Source: Baylisascaris procyonis (lineage: Eukaryota > Nematoda > Chromadorea > Rhabditida > Ascarididae). From it: a DNA stretch of 64,000 nucleotides. How positions within the stretch are numbered: position 1 is the stretch's first letter; each line of letters begins with the position of its first letter. Positions 13,991-55,644 of this stretch are shown one piece after another. The DNA is taken from the NCBI GenBank assembly GCA_037389465.1, contig JAZARR010000098.1:40435-104434 (forward strand), in the 5' to 3' direction. Position numbers and translations under genes: made by a program. The notes below the pieces were generated by a model. It worked only from the letters and a program-made list of their open reading frames with translations, did no database searches and was not told where the DNA came from.

Positions 13991-14030
13991 ATCGGCTCGA
14001 ATCGAATCGACTCAAATCGAATCCGATCGA

Positions 14031-17000
14031 GCATTGCAGGCCCCATCATAGTCCTCAAAACATATCGAAAAGAGAAATGTAAAAATAAAGCCATCTGAAA
14101 CTTTCGGTCTCGGCAAGATGTTTTCATTCTGCGTGTTAGTTTGTCAAGAGTAAATTCATCCAACATTAAACGTTCATACATTTTTAACGAATACTGTTCG
14201 GTGAGCAAGTCAGGTAATTTGCGCTTTTACCAACTTTGACCGCTAAATATAAAAGGCTTGCGAGCTAATTTTGATTGCTATCCTATCATTTCTGCTTGGA
14301 AGCAATAATTGTGGAAGTGTCTGCAGATGATGAGACCATATGTAAGGAACAGGCAACTATTTTATTGAATAAAAAGGCGGTCTTTCCTTTTTTCCCTTCC
14401 TTTCAATAGCATTTTTTCTAGATATTCGACATTCGGAAAAAGTGGCCTTGCTTTATGAAAACACGCTCTTTTCAAAACGTTTCCAGTCTTTCCCTATTGT
14501 CATAAGAGATAATTTGTTCACGATTTTATTGTCTATTCAGGTGTAATCTAGCTTATCTCCCTTGAGTAGTTTAATGACAGCTATGTTTTAATTTAGTTGA
14601 CAAGACATAAGGAAACGAATTATCGCGAGAGCAGTTTCATTTCCTTGGCAAAGTCTTGGACAAGTATCAAAGCCTCATATGGAAGTATAGTAGATTTCAA
14701 CTTCGGTATTTCCGATTTCCAGAAAGTATAGCTACAAGGCGCTGTAATAGTTGTTTTGCGGGCGCAGCTTTAGAAATCACCCTGATCCTTGGTGTTCTTC
14801 GGAGATAGAAGTTAGTTGTCACTTGACTATCCTGAGTTTGCTAAAGAGATAATGAGAGTAGCGTATGGGGCCCTTAGAAGGAAAAACCCGTTCATTCTTT
14901 GCGGAATAGCTTTCCGGCTGATCAGTATTAAAATACTGAGTATTTCAGACTGCTTTTGAGCAGACCACTCATCAATTTCTATTTCGCCTGAACTAAAGGT
15001 CATGCGACCTTTAGCTTGCAAGGTGAGTTCGATCTTTGGTGCCCTTTTAATACGAGTTTCTTTCCCGAGCATATTGAGAAGCTTCTATAGATTTTAGCGT
15101 CATAATTCTCGTGCTCGCCTTATGGAACTGAGGTGAGGAGGTGCTCAAAAATTCTGGGCTATTATCCCTATTACTCTTTCCGTTATATGGCGGCGAAAAC
15201 CTGAGTCGCCTCGCTGTCGCAGTTCTCACCTGAGGTGACGGTTTTCTCACATTTCTTCCCATTAAGCATGAGCTTTTTATTATCAGCCTTATTTCTAAGC
15301 TCTAGTTTTTGTCCGGGTGCTCAAGCTCTAGTATTTCTGAATAATATTTCTATAAGAACTGTGATATATGAGCAGATAGAAGCGTTTTCTTGACATTTCT
15401 TAGAAATGCTGCTGTCAATAAAAACGCTCTCTTTTGTTAAGACTTGAGATAATGTTTTGGCATCTATTAGTGAAGTTCCCAATCAAAAAGTGGAAGAAAC
15501 TACTCCATGAATTGTCGTTTATTCACTTCGTCTGCCCATTGTTCAGTGCTTTTCGATGATTGATCGATTTGATGGAGTTGAATAGTAGCCACAATGGCAT
15601 TGTAGCGTAAGAGTACTGCTGGGCTGCTGCATCAATGAGGCAGCTCATTTCAACTTTCTCGCACCTGTTTTATATGCGTTTCACCTGAGCGACCTTCCTA
15701 CATCAGGCATTTCAAAGTTTTTCTCATTGAATATTAGTGTGAATTCTTTTATTTGAAGTGTTCAGTAACACTCAAGCATTGCATCATTTGTTCTGCTATA
15801 CTAAAGCAACTGCCACATTATGTGCTAGTCGCTGATGCTGCGTTTCGTGAAATGAATTGCTCGGCAACTGAAATAAACATGCTGCGCTGAAACATTTCTG
15901 CAGCAAATGTCAATTCCTTTTGTGTATGAGATCTAGAAAAGATTGCTTGTCATCGATATGCATTACAGGGCCATCTAGAAATCATCATATTGCATCTTTG
16001 GCGCACATTTAGATCGAACAGCCAACCGCAAAGATTAGCACTCTCGACAAGACTGTCGGTCAAACACGTGGCACGAACGATAGCGTCGGCGAACATACAA
16101 GCGCTTGTTGAGCCATGCCAACTTATAGACCACTATGAAAACCAATCATCACCGTCGACTAGCGACAAGAAAGCTTTCATATTTGTTAGAGAATGATTCA
16201 TCAGCAATAAAACGGCTCATTTACGTCAATGGAGCGATGGGCGGAAAGTGAAGATTTTTATATGATCAAAACAAACTTCATATATTTTGCTAAAGTAGAA
16301 TTTATACCAATATCTCGAGCTGTAACTATGTAATCGCTATATGCCGCTGATCTTTAGTGTGGTTGAGAAATGATCAAGTCAAATAAGCACGTGCTGCAAA
16401 GAAATAAGAAATTGTTGAGGCTTCGGAGATGTTCGCATGATCAATTCGAAGATATTTGGGAATTTAAGAAGCCGATATAACTCAAGCTGGTTTTAAAAGC
16501 GGATTCAATTCGATCCTATGGAATTTTCAGTGTCGCCATTTCATGTAACTCATTCGCAGCGCTGCATAATTTAGAGCAATTGAACTCGCCAGAGTAGCTT
16601 ATGCAAACTCCACGAAACTGCAACAAATCACTTGCTCACCTTTGCAAGCAAACTCAGCACCGTTTAAGCGTCATCGAAATTTATTATCATATATATCGCT
16701 GAAGAAATTTGAATCCACACTTGGGACATAGGAATTGCAACAGCACCAAAGTGATTGGAACTTTTTTAATCGTTGCTATTGAGGAAACTTAGTGAAAACA
16801 GTAGCAGTTCTCGTTCAGCCACAATTCAGAGTTTTCGTTATCCGAGTTCCAATAACCGTAATGTTTTCGGTTGCTTTGCCACGATTAAAACCGGAATAAC
16901 TGGCGAAGTAATTCCCGCTACACTCGGCGAAGGAAAAAGAAGCCTAACTGTGGTCGAAATGCAAAACCAGTGGAGTTCGCCACCGAATTCTTCAGTGGCG

Positions 17001-20000
17001 AACTCTTACTTTACTGAGTGAGAAATCTCAATTACTGACAACTTAATAAAATTCCCACGGGGGAAAACTTTTCGTGGCCATAGGTGAGAAAGTTTCATTG
17101 AAAGTTTTGCAAATTTCGGAATCCATCTGAACCGATTTGTGAGAGTTGCCAATTCGAATGACATGTGGTCACGTTTTTCTCGTTCCAGGTAGAAATCCGC
17201 AGACTTAATTTTATAGACGCAATGCAGCCCTTGCGTTTCGCCGTTGGTTATAAAATATAGAGCTCTTTGATGTGCTATAACGATGCCGATTTTTAATCGC
17301 CATTGAAAGAGTTGAAATCGTTAAGATTTTTAAAAATTCTTGATTTATGCAAATTGCATGGAATAAGCTATGAGTTGGGAATGGAATTTGCATGGAATAT
17401 ACGCCCAGCTACCAATGAATGTGATTTTCTATTGTTTTCGCTGAAAAAATTGCGTCTAAAAAAAGAGCATTGTCCATGGTAAAGAATTGTTTGTACTCCT
17501 CTACACCGATAATTCTTTGAGACCGTACGGGTGCTTTGTTCTCCACATTTCCTTATCATGTAAGGATTCTCCCCATTTACCAGATTTCAGGTTCCCCGTG
17601 ACTCTCTGTTCGTTTTTTTGATAAAAATTATTGTTGCCGAAAGATTGCATAACGCAGGTTTCGGTGAGGTCGTGCTCAGATGACCTGTTTTCGTGTACGG
17701 ATAACCGCTTCGACTTCGAAACTAGCGATGATGCCGACGCTTATCGTAAAGGATTGCACAAGTGAAAGTTTCAGAATTCCGTTCATTTTCATTGTTCAGT
17801 CTGTCCATTCAGCTTCAAATATGCTCTAAATTTTTTCCAAACATTTGAATATGGTCAGAGACTGCGGTTAGCTGAGTTGTGTTTTTATGTACGGCATATT
17901 GACAAGAAAAATCTTTATTTACACGAGCGATTTTTTGGCCAAGCTATCAGTTCGCAAGTGCCCATGCTTTATTATATAGTGCGAACGTTTGGTTGCTGAT
18001 TACTAAGGTGAACAAAGTTGCAAAAAAGACTTTGCCTGCCACCTTTTGTGATCTTGTTTATGCTTAGCGTGTATTGCCGTTGTTTGATGTAGCAAAGGAA
18101 GTTAACTTCGTCGAATATGTGACTGAGACCTTTGTAGTCCTGATCGGATTCATTTCCTATTACCTTCGAGAAAATTTCATCCTTCTTCATTATAGAAAGA
18201 CTTTTACGGCGATGTTATGCGGATAGCTTCTCAAAGTAAAATCACTCTATAAGGTGCTTGCTTCCCTGAAATAATTAAATCACCAATATTTTTCAGCCTA
18301 TTCTTATAAACATGATGTACAAAAGGGTGGCGAATCGTTTCCGGTCATATATAGAAATGTAGACGCGAATTAAGCGCTAAAGATTTCTGTACGCGAGGAT
18401 CGTTTGATAAATGTGTTGCTCAATCGTGAACAGTTGCCACTGACACGAATGTGGTGTTCATTTTGAACTCATTGATTAGGCTCGCCTAGCTAGATACGCA
18501 CCTCTGACAACATTTCGTAGTGCGATTCGTTGACGCTCCTCAGCGAGCCGACCACGAACAGCCACACTCACTCACGCTATCCTACCAATCTAACTTATCT
18601 CATCCTATTCATTTATACTCTTTCAATTTGCACCTCTCATTATATGGGCATAATCCTATCAGTGATCTAATTATTCTCTGTTTAAGTGCAATTTCATATT
18701 TGCTAAAATCGTCTAAGCAATGAAATGACTTAAGTCGTATTTGCTTAGCTTCACTGGAAGTTCGATCAGTGGCGGTTTTTCCGCATATAACTCACTTATC
18801 ATTTACAATCGAACACGCCTCTCTATGTGTTTTGTGCCGCTGTACTAGGTTTGTTTCTCAGCTTATAAATGAGGCGCTGAATTGGTGTCTCTATACTGAG
18901 AGTATTGTTTTGTGTTGATCGAATTTCAGGCATTTTCATTGGCTGAAGGTTGTTTGTTTGCAGCACATATAGATTGCGACGCATTGCGGTGTTTGCAACA
19001 AAAGCAGAAGTTGCTTCCTAACGGTCACCATTTTTTCAATTACTCAAAACCGTTGGATTAATTTCTCAAAGAAACGTCCTCGCGTGTGATCAGTTTTCAC
19101 ACTGCTCCATTTGCGAAACTGCTTATGGCGATATATTATATAATCTTGAGCCTCAAGCCTCTGATGCGCGAAAACTTCGTTCGTTCAAAAATTTGGAGCC
19201 CTGTCATTGCTGCTATTCACGCTTAAAAACGAGTGCATCCAGATGTCATTGCTCAGATCGTCGTTGCCCGAACTTTTGGTCCTACAAATTTCGTAGAACT
19301 TTTGGTTTTTCGAACCACTTATGCTTGGAGTTCGGGTGAGCACTTCGATGGCACATGGAATCGGGGGTACGCTGTTTTCCTAGAACCAGACTCAGGAACT
19401 CCGAACAGATTTGGTGTCTTCGGCATGTTTCTGTATTCGCGCAGAGCTCTGTGGTCCCCCGAAACAGGAGCTCTTAAAAAAATCTTTGCAGAGGCACACA
19501 TTAGCCGGGTCTGCGCTTCAGTTACTCTTCACGCTGATCTCAACGTTGAGTCATTGAGATGTTAAATGGAAACATAGTGATCACCATAACGCACACCTGT
19601 CTTACGAATTTTCAAGGTCACAGAGCATCAATTTCAACTGCAACTATAATTCCTCAAGTGCGCAAAAAATCACATGTTTTTGCAGTCAGTTAAGTTAGTT
19701 TTATCCTTGGCGGTATGCACAGAAAGCGAAATTTTCGCGGAATGTTTATATTCCCTCTGCTATGAGGTTGAAATTTGACCAGTTCATCGTTTTTTCTATT
19801 GCTGGCTAATAAAGTGTAAGATCAGAAAGGCAACGGAGAATATGAAAATGCATTTTATGCCACAATTCTTTATTTGACTCCATCATAAAAAATTAATTTC
19901 TCAGATCAAGGAGACTGTGAGATGTATTGCAGTGGATCGATGAGTAATATATTTTGATGCTGCATATGTATCGATATGTAGGCATGGTTGCATTTTGGCC

Positions 20001-23000
20001 AACTGACCAACGTGAATGGTCATAAGCGTTTCAAATGTTCAAATGATTGCCTAGTGGCAAAGTGTGTAGAAAATATCAACCCACTATATGATCAAAGCAT
20101 ACATGATTTCCACTGTGTTTCTTTTCGCGTTTTCGTTCAGTATAATCAATGTTTGTCATGAGATGTGGCCTATTCTACTTTGTGGTTTCGTATTTTATGT
20201 GCTGAGAATGAAAACCAATCTTGTCCGTGCCTTCATTTATGAACTGTTTTCTTTTCTATTACATGAAGGAGATTTCTATGGTTTTCACAAAGCTTCCATG
20301 CTGTTCGTGACGTTATGTTCTAATGTATCAATACGCACAATTACGTCGACTCCATCATCTTCAATTTTTTCCCTCTGTGCAATTTTTTTTTTCGATTTCA
20401 CTAAAATTCTCAGTTATAGTAACCATGCTTGGTCAAATTAGGGGAAAACTAGAGATACTGGAGTGGATACAAAACTTGTCTCATTTTACAATATTTTGTT
20501 TTTCCATTCCAGTCGATTCGGTTATGCAAATAATTTGTTCATAGTGAACCTACATCGACAAAGTACAAATCGAAATATGAATGCATTGCTTTCCTGAATG
20601 CCTTATTCTGCTATCATATTCGGTTTGTTGCTTTGCTCAGCGCAATTCGCAAAGATTGCGTTGTGCTAATCGCTTAGGCACTTCTTTGCACTACTTTTCT
20701 GGACTAAACTTTCTTTCATGACAAATTGCTATGAAAATTCAGTAGCAGTTCGTGGTCGTATAGGAATTTTCAGCGAACACGGCCAATGCAGATACCCAGC
20801 AGGTATTGGCTAAGCGAACAAGGAGGCATGGAGAGGAAGTGGGAAATTTGTATTGGTCTGCTCTATTCTTAGTATGTTTAGCTTGTCTTAGTCTGTCTTA
20901 ATCTGTCTTTGTCTAGATCTCCACTAATATATGTTAGATCTCGCTTCCAGTGATGCATTTTAGGTGACTATACTATTTGCTCGAACGAAATTATTCTATT
21001 ATTCTATGCATCACATTTAAGGCTACGATCATGAGTCATCTCCAGAAGTTCCTCTTTTTTTTCTCATTCTATTTCAAGCATGGATTGCAACGTCGGCAGC
21101 TGATTACCTCAGTGTTTATCAGCTGATGCTATTGCTTTTGCGTTTTCCGAAAGTTCAAGAAATAAGTGATGAAGCATGGAAGTGTTACTGCGAGAATATG
21201 TGCTTTCACATTCCTCTCACCACGCGAACCAACTTTATAAAGCAATAAAAAATGCCAAATAGATCATCCATTATCAAGTGACTGCAACCCCTTATAAACT
21301 GACCACAAAATTTTTTTTCTGATTTTCGCGAGTTCACCGATGCAAAACATTAGTGAATTTTTTTTTGGCACATCGAGCCGCATGCACTTACGCCTGTGAT
21401 GAAGCAGAGGAAGTCATTGTTTATGCCCAAGAAATCTGATTACTTCAGCCATCCCCGAGTTGAATTACCGAGGAGACACTCAAAGAAAGACACAAGTATA
21501 TATAGACGTGCGCAAACAGACCCGTCCCCACATGTGCAAACAACCCTGTAATGTGCGCATACGCAGACGTATAGATGCAGTGATGGAACAACGCACTTTC
21601 CAGACGTAACATTGCGAAAGCATGTTAAAACCATTGACCTCCGACAAAATTATTAAGTGATAAAGTTGCGTTGATGATGTTTGAAGGAATTGAAGGAAGG
21701 CAGGATAGTGATAGACGAAGAATTTTGAAACGTCCCAAAACGAAGAATGCATAAAGCACAAAATCGCTCTTTGTTCATCAACGAGTGATTAATTGGCATG
21801 TATGTGCTTTTAAGAGCTCAGCTAGCACGTAGTAAACGTTGCTCACTTATTGATGACGTATTCGGAGACTGAATTTTTTTTTTTTTTTTTGCATTGAACG
21901 CAATCTTCTGCAATGAAAATAGCTCATGTGAACTCCTGCGAGGAAATAGTCTGACCATCAATGTTGAAATCCATAAATGTAATTGTGAGTATCTATATTT
22001 TGTTCTGTGAGGTGAATTTCAGCATTTGATCCATGCTTTTCCTTGTAAATAAGCTTTGATAAAGCTTTCTCGGATTGCGCAATATAGTTTATTTAGATAG
22101 AGTTACTTGCTGAAATCGATGTTTTGTAACAAAAACCACAAAAAATTTCTATATGCTAATATGCGGAATAAATAAATACAAATAAACATGCGCCTGAAAA
22201 ATCCGTGAGAATGGAAGCATGAGCCATTATCTCTTCTTGCGCTATTTGTGGGGTGATGGAAATTAATTCGATCCACTAATTTCCAGAAGAGTTTTCTCGA
22301 ATATAGAGCATCCAATAATTGTGTCTTTCAATCTGGTCCATTACACCTTTAGCGCGTGCATTCATCTTCTGCTATTTCGCTTTTGAATAAATGGTTTATA
22401 GAATGAAGTGATTACGCTTAGATTGCATATATCACCATCCTTTTCTATATCATCAGCATTCAGAACAAAATGTACATTAGATCATACTGATATAACTGAT
22501 GGGGATACGTGAAGCTGTTATGCAGATAAAATAATCAAATGTATGTGTACCCACAGTCTACTGAGAGTAATCTAGCTATCACTTCTAACGCTTCAGGGAT
22601 GGCTGAGTACTGCTACCCACATTTAGATCAACTTCAGCACCGGCATTACGACTTGACCTAAAAAAAAGTAGTGGGAGAACCGATCGCGAAAGAGGGAAGG
22701 GAAAATACGCTTTCTTCAGGGATTGGCGAAAAGCGGAAGGCGAAATTGCACCAAACATGCATTAATACGTCGACTGAATATAACGGAAACTTCTTCTCCC
22801 TTTAAAACTCCGACTCCTATCCATTCAGGTGATTTTATTTTGGAACGTGAATTGTGAATAGAGCAGTAATTATTAGGAATTGCTCTTGCAAAGCTCAATA
22901 TCTCTTACAGTGGGGGTGAAGCGAGACATTTTTAGAACAGTGAAGTTTTTTCTGGTGACCGCACACTAATTGTTTCGTTGGTCTGAAGCTTATCGCACAT

Positions 23001-26000
23001 TTGAGGAGTAAATAAAATGTTGTCAGTCGTATGCAACAACAACCAACTTTCTCGGAATTGAATGGTCAATTAACTGCCGAGATGACACATTGCCGTTGGC
23101 AGCTGCTCCATTGAACAGGTGAAGTGTGGGCGATTGGCGAAGCGATTATTAAATTGAGTAGTTCGGAGTGCACAACACAAACATCTTCCTATCATTCGAT
23201 GTCTCTTCCAAGAATATTCTTTCTATGAACTCTTATTTAGTAATGAAATCCTCCAGTTGGGCAACAACCTTCTATCATGATCCGCATCAGCCTTCTTTAC
23301 CTCATATTTGAACCATACTATGATATGACGTGCTCGTGGACAACGTTTATTTAGTCGCAGAGCTCTTTCAACGCGATCGAATACTTTAAAAAAGCAAACG
23401 ATAACACGTAAGCGGGATTTGCCAACCAATAGCTCTACCTAGGTTCTTGCGCTGACGTCTACATACTCTCGTATGTTCTAAAACATTTTCCAAGTCCATT
23501 GTGCCTATGGAACCATCATCTCCTTTGTTGCCGTTATGAAATCATCGCATTTCGCGTACCATTTGCAAATTCCATCGAAGATTCGTCATCACATTTGAAA
23601 CACTTCTACTAGTGGGACAAAATTCGCCGTATCGCTTAAGGTCTTCGGCAGAGTTTCACCAAATTCGTACCTATCATCTTTTCCTTCTACTTCTACCTGT
23701 TATTTCGGTTGTTATACCCTCCTGAATCACTTTGGCGTGCAACACTAGCTAAAACATCCTATAAATCGACATTAAATTTGATAAAAGATTCGAAATGAGT
23801 TAGCCAGATTTTCGATTCCTGTCAGTCCCACAGATCACCAGTCGCATCGATGTGCACTCAAAAGCGAAAGGATCGAAACAAAGCTCTCTCAAAGATGCCA
23901 CTGTGAGTTCCGTCGAATAGGGTACTTACAGTGCCGTTGAGATAACCTGAAGATAGCGCATCGACTTGTTGCAAATACATCGAAGCAAATGAATCAAATG
24001 CGTGCCGATAGCCGAAAAAAAAACTGGAAGCTAAGAAACTGATCATTTTCTTCAGTGATTTATATTTTATTCGCCAAATGCGTCTTTTAAATGATCTCTC
24101 GATCTCATTCACTACGATTTCTCATTTTTAGCATACGCAGCGTTGTGTTACCATAGGCAATGCTTTGTGCATTGTCAGAGCGAAAGCAACGAATAGAGAA
24201 CGTTGTTTTGGAACACCTTCTGTAATGGCGGCGCGTTGTAGCAGTGGCGTAATACCTATATTCACACACAACGGATCGTTTCGATATTCATGAAGCTTCT
24301 TTAAATGTTTCATCGGGAGATATTTACATATTGAGTTCTGTAAGGCATCAAATTCTGGAGTTGCTCGACATGACCCATTTATTGTGATTGTGATAATGGA
24401 ACCAAATATTTCTTCAATCCATTAATCGAAAGCAATGGAATGGAGATCTCTCCCCGCGCTGCCTGCAAACATGTTGGATCAAACGTTCTAAGAGTTAGTT
24501 CTCGCCAAGTAAATATCAGCGTAAATGAACCTATTTTTAGTTGTGAATTCTTAACGTGAAGCGGTTACTTGTGGTCGTGCTTTGAAACCCTTCAAAATTT
24601 CTCTCCTATTAAACGCAAAAAAGCAAAAAAAGACTCTGAGTATGCGAACTCTGTATTCGAAAATCCTGTTTCCCCTGCTCCTATATGAGAAAAATGGCAT
24701 TTTGGCTGCTCTATGTGTTGATATTTAATGTAGAGGAGTCTTTGCTTCTTAACTTTTTTCATGTACAGGCGTCGGCTGTCTACCTGGATTACATCATGAT
24801 TTAATTTTCAATCCCCACAGGCCACTGTTGTTCCTTCGCAATAGTCTTCCGTGTCGATATTTTCGATCATGAAACGTCTTTTCATTGCGTATTAGTGCGG
24901 AGACTCGCAGTGTTATGTTTCAACACACGGCGACATTTGCGTTTTACTTGCTGCACTTTTCCTCGTCTCCCTCGTCAAGCTTATCCATCCTATCCACTTC
25001 CGGCAGTTGGAAGAAGATGAGAGCGAAGAGATTCAACAAATGAGTAGTACACGGCATACTTGCAACTTCCATCTTATTAGATCATTCTTTTTTCACATTT
25101 CTATGGAATATTCTCATGAAAGTATACATCAGGCATGAGATTGATTTCAAAAAAACACCTCCTCATATTATTGATGTTCAGATTGAATATAGGATGAAAA
25201 ATTCATTCAACCGATGAGAATTGATCATGAACACTAGCGACAAGTAGATAAGACATCAATGCGGGTAAATGCACTGAGTGAATTATCATAGAATCACATT
25301 TCCTATGAAATATTTCGATAGATCGCTGTACTCTGTGAATTTTTATTGAGCTCAGTCTTCTTTTTTTTTCGATTGCCCTACTTCCTTCAAGCAGCACTTC
25401 ATGAGGGAAAGATTCGTTCATAATGCAGCTCTTAATATGAGAGACTCAAAGGTTCCGGTCTGAGAAAATCACACACGTTGATTGAAAATTGCTTACGATT
25501 AGAGATGATTAAGCTCATTCTAGGCATTGATATCATTACTTGGCTTAAATTTAATGTTTTCTTTGGTAAACTAAATTTTTGGTCTTTCAATATTCATGCA
25601 TTTAACGATAATGTTATTCATGCTTAACAAGAGGAAATATCCACGCAGAATACAATACAGTGATGAAAACTACAAAATAATCTGTGTTCATTTAACTGTA
25701 AATCGCTTTCAGAGGAATACTGTTCATGAATATGCATTCATGTGGAAACTTGATTTTCAGAAGGCCGTTGAAGGATGAATGGTTTGATCTCGTAAACGTC
25801 ACGGCCTATAAGGCGAATATTATATTGGGCAATACGAATTAATCCTTCGAATAGATCACTAACGAATTGTGTGCTGAAAAAAAAAGAGATGTTCATTGCC
25901 CAATTTCTGCAATAATGATTTGTTGCTATTCAATAAACGACGCTAACATGCTTAAGGTGCTAATGACAAATATACGATCGAAGCCAACAGCAACACTAAA

Positions 26001-26640
26001 CGAATGCTGCATTCATGATTCCCTAATATTTTTCGGCTACTGCTTATTCAACGGATGCAAATGAATAATTGTGTGAGAATATTGTGTTGCCATTACTGCT
26101 GCTCAGATGCTTTATTCCTATAGTGTTTATTTGCTGAAAGAATTCGCCTTCATTTTAGAGACCTAAGTTGGCTTTATTTTTTCTTTATTTATATTTTCAT
26201 GCTTAGTATTTTTTGCGTATTCACATGTACTACATATTTAGCATATGTACGGGTAATGTGGAAATTTAATACTTAAAGATTCATAGATAAGAAACGATCC
26301 ATTGATGTGCTTATAATTTTATTTCTATATTGTTATTTACAAGGTAGTTCCATATGGTTACACTAACATTCATATCGTTTCCTATAGTTTTATATCCACT
26401 GAGCACTCTTTTGCGAGAGCAGATGCAGTTTGTAGTCAAAAGCGTGAGCACATGTCTAGAAAAAGTTTCATCGAAAGTGCTGAAACTACGAACGGTGTTT
26501 ATAGCACCATGCATGGTTATTCATCGCAACGGCTCTTCTGCCAGAATAGCAAGAAAGCAGTTGTAACGAATTGGAATGACAATTTTCACTTGGTGTAGCC
26601 TTTGACTTTTGCTTCGCACATTGAGAGCAGAGAATTCCAG
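14031..26640. other. AT-rich unique DNA, no gene recognised
   Basis: About 12.6 kb with typical nematode intergenic or intronic composition, homopolymer runs (for example poly-T near 21,870-21,890) and scattered TTTCAG-like sites. I could not chain exons into a plausible protein on either strand. Short exon-like ORFs on the minus strand near 14.8-15.3 kb and 22.1-24.3 kb are recorded as rejected. Part of this stretch presumably contains the promoter of the downstream TMC gene. Confidence 0.55.
26631..26640 (+). promoter_or_regulatory. Candidate trans-splice acceptor before the TMC ATG
   Basis: GAGAATTCCAG ends at 26,640, 51 nt upstream of the ATG at 26,692, with no donor between them. In nematodes an unpaired acceptor just upstream of the start often takes a spliced leader. 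It could instead join a 5' UTR exon that I cannot see. Confidence 0.35.
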
Positions 26641-26691
26641 AAGTGTTTGCTTAAGTTGCACCCGGAATCACTATCGACCGGACCGTGACAA

Positions 26692-54279
<27,588 letters not shown>

Positions 54280-55644
54280 GCAGTATGGCCAAGATGGCAG
54301 CAAATGCTAACCTTAGAGCTAACTAACAATGGCCCAATGGATGAAAAACATCACTTAACGAATTCGCTAGTCGTAAAATTAGATTGCATCGTACGACCAA
54401 GCTTCCAAAAGAGTTGATAGGTTCAGTGAAATATTTTTTACCCCGTTCGGTGATATTCCAATATAGTGATCTAGAGTCTGCTGATTGTGTTGTTGAATAA
54501 GATGATGATAGTTGGCTGAATTTTTTCAGAAGTTTCTGAAACGTAGTTTCTCAATTTTTTTGCAGCATAATTTCCGGAAGTATGACAAAAAGATACGGTA
54601 GTGTACGGTAGTGAAAGTTTCTCAACCCGAAATATTTAACATTGCAGCTACACGTCTAGCTTATGTGATAAAATGTGCCTATTCATAGCGCAGATCGTTT
54701 TTTGCAAGGAAAAGCAAAAACTCAGCCAAGAGGAATCAACACAATTCTTTTTAATATATGAATGCAATGAATTATTCATTCAAATTCGAAATTTATCTAT
54801 GATGGGTCACCGAATGATTGAAAGCGTACGGTACGTAGTAACTCCAAATTGTGCCCATTAAAATTGCTTCCTCTATTCCCGGAGCTCATCGTTGCTGATT
54901 TCATTCAATTTATCGACATTTAGAGAAGTTTGAAAACACGATTTGCCCGATATTGAAAGCTCGCTGCTACTCTTAACTAGCTGAAAATTTTTTTGAAGAG
55001 AGGAAAACTTTTCTGGGCCCCTTATTGCTATTTCATTTACGGGCTTTTTGCTACTATTTTGGTCAAGTCTGTAACGTTTGTTCATTCTCATCGCTGTTTG
55101 CATTATTGTATTTGAACTGCCAATGTTGAATATAAAGTTCACAATCGACAAAAATATCCCATACACTCTCCAAGTGTTAGAATGATTTTATCACAACACA
55201 AAACGACATTCGAGTACTCAGGCGAATCTCAGCTGCATATCTGTACCGAGAACTTACTTGAACTAAGACGAATTGTGAAATTTCATCTCGCTGTCGGAAA
55301 GGGAGCTGAGGAATGCGATGACGGCCGATGTGGGTAAATCGCGAACAAGGCGAGAAAGTTTAATTGTGATACATTTTCCTGGTGCCCAACAACAGCATTG
55401 GGTGCAAATATTCAATGTAAATATTAACGCCAATGTGCAGTACGCCTATGTCTTAAAGTAGACTTCAGTGGAGCAGCAATTTTTGAGTAACTGCAATTTT
55501 CATAGACCATTGTTTCGGAATGCAACTCGTTCAGTACGGCCAGTGCGGATGAAATCAAAAAGTGTGTTTGTGCCAGATATGTTGATGTGACTGCCGCGCT
55601 GTAGTTGACATTGAATTTTCGAACACTGTTTCTGACTATGTTTT
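54280..55644. other. Intergenic spacer after the TMC gene
   Basis: AT-rich DNA with no supported exon. It should hold the TMC 3' UTR; I see no canonical AATAAA close to the stop, only an ATTAAA near 54,858. Confidence 0.5.

Larger units (their letters stand above)
1..14030. repeat. Pentanucleotide-based satellite array with higher-order structure
   Basis: The whole stretch is built from 5-bp units of the form TCGNN, most often paired as CGAATCGGGT, with recurrent variants such as CGGATCCAGC and CGAACTGAAT. The 5/10-bp phase runs for over 1 kb before slipping. Nearly every unit carries one CpG, and the + strand is purine-rich (G exceeds C). The array begins before the window and ends at about 14,030, where AT-rich unique DNA starts. 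Reading frames are open on both strands only because the unit rarely forms stop codons; the predicted peptides just cycle through NRVES/GRIQP (+) or PTRFD/SIRLD (-). No transposon ends or coding genes are visible inside. I do not recognise this satellite from any named family. Confidence 0.97.

Noticed and set aside
1..14030. CRISPR-like repeat array
   Set aside because: There is no alternation of constant repeats and unique spacers; the unit is a degenerate pentamer in eukaryotic DNA.
194..14208. Dozens of overlapping ORFs of 60-374 codons on both strands in the satellite
   Set aside because: They are a by-product of a 5-bp repeat lacking stop words. The peptides merely cycle NRVES/GRIQP or PTRFD/SIRLD, overlap in several frames and have no domain.
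14026..14208. Minus-strand ORF start in unique DNA that runs into the satellite (MLTEQYSLKMYERLMLDEF...)
   Set aside because: Only about 60 non-repetitive codons, then satellite peptide. No splice or family evidence.
14827..15262. Minus-strand exon-like ORFs (KIELTLQAKGRMTFSSGEIE; RLRFSPPYNGKSNRDNS)
   Set aside because: The composition is plausible, but I could not identify a family or chain exons with matching phase. RNA-seq would decide.
19233..19565. 110-codon + strand ORF starting at a GTG
   Set aside because: No ATG start, an overlapping open frame on the other strand and no recognisable motif. Probably chance in a slightly GC-richer patch.
22103..24313. Several minus-strand exon-like pieces (for example WIELISITPQIAQEEIMAHA, FDRVERALRLNKRCPRARH, DPLCVNIGITPLLQRAAITE)
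   Set aside because: Each has a passable donor or acceptor, but they do not join into a recognisable protein, so I did not call a gene. Worth checking with transcripts.
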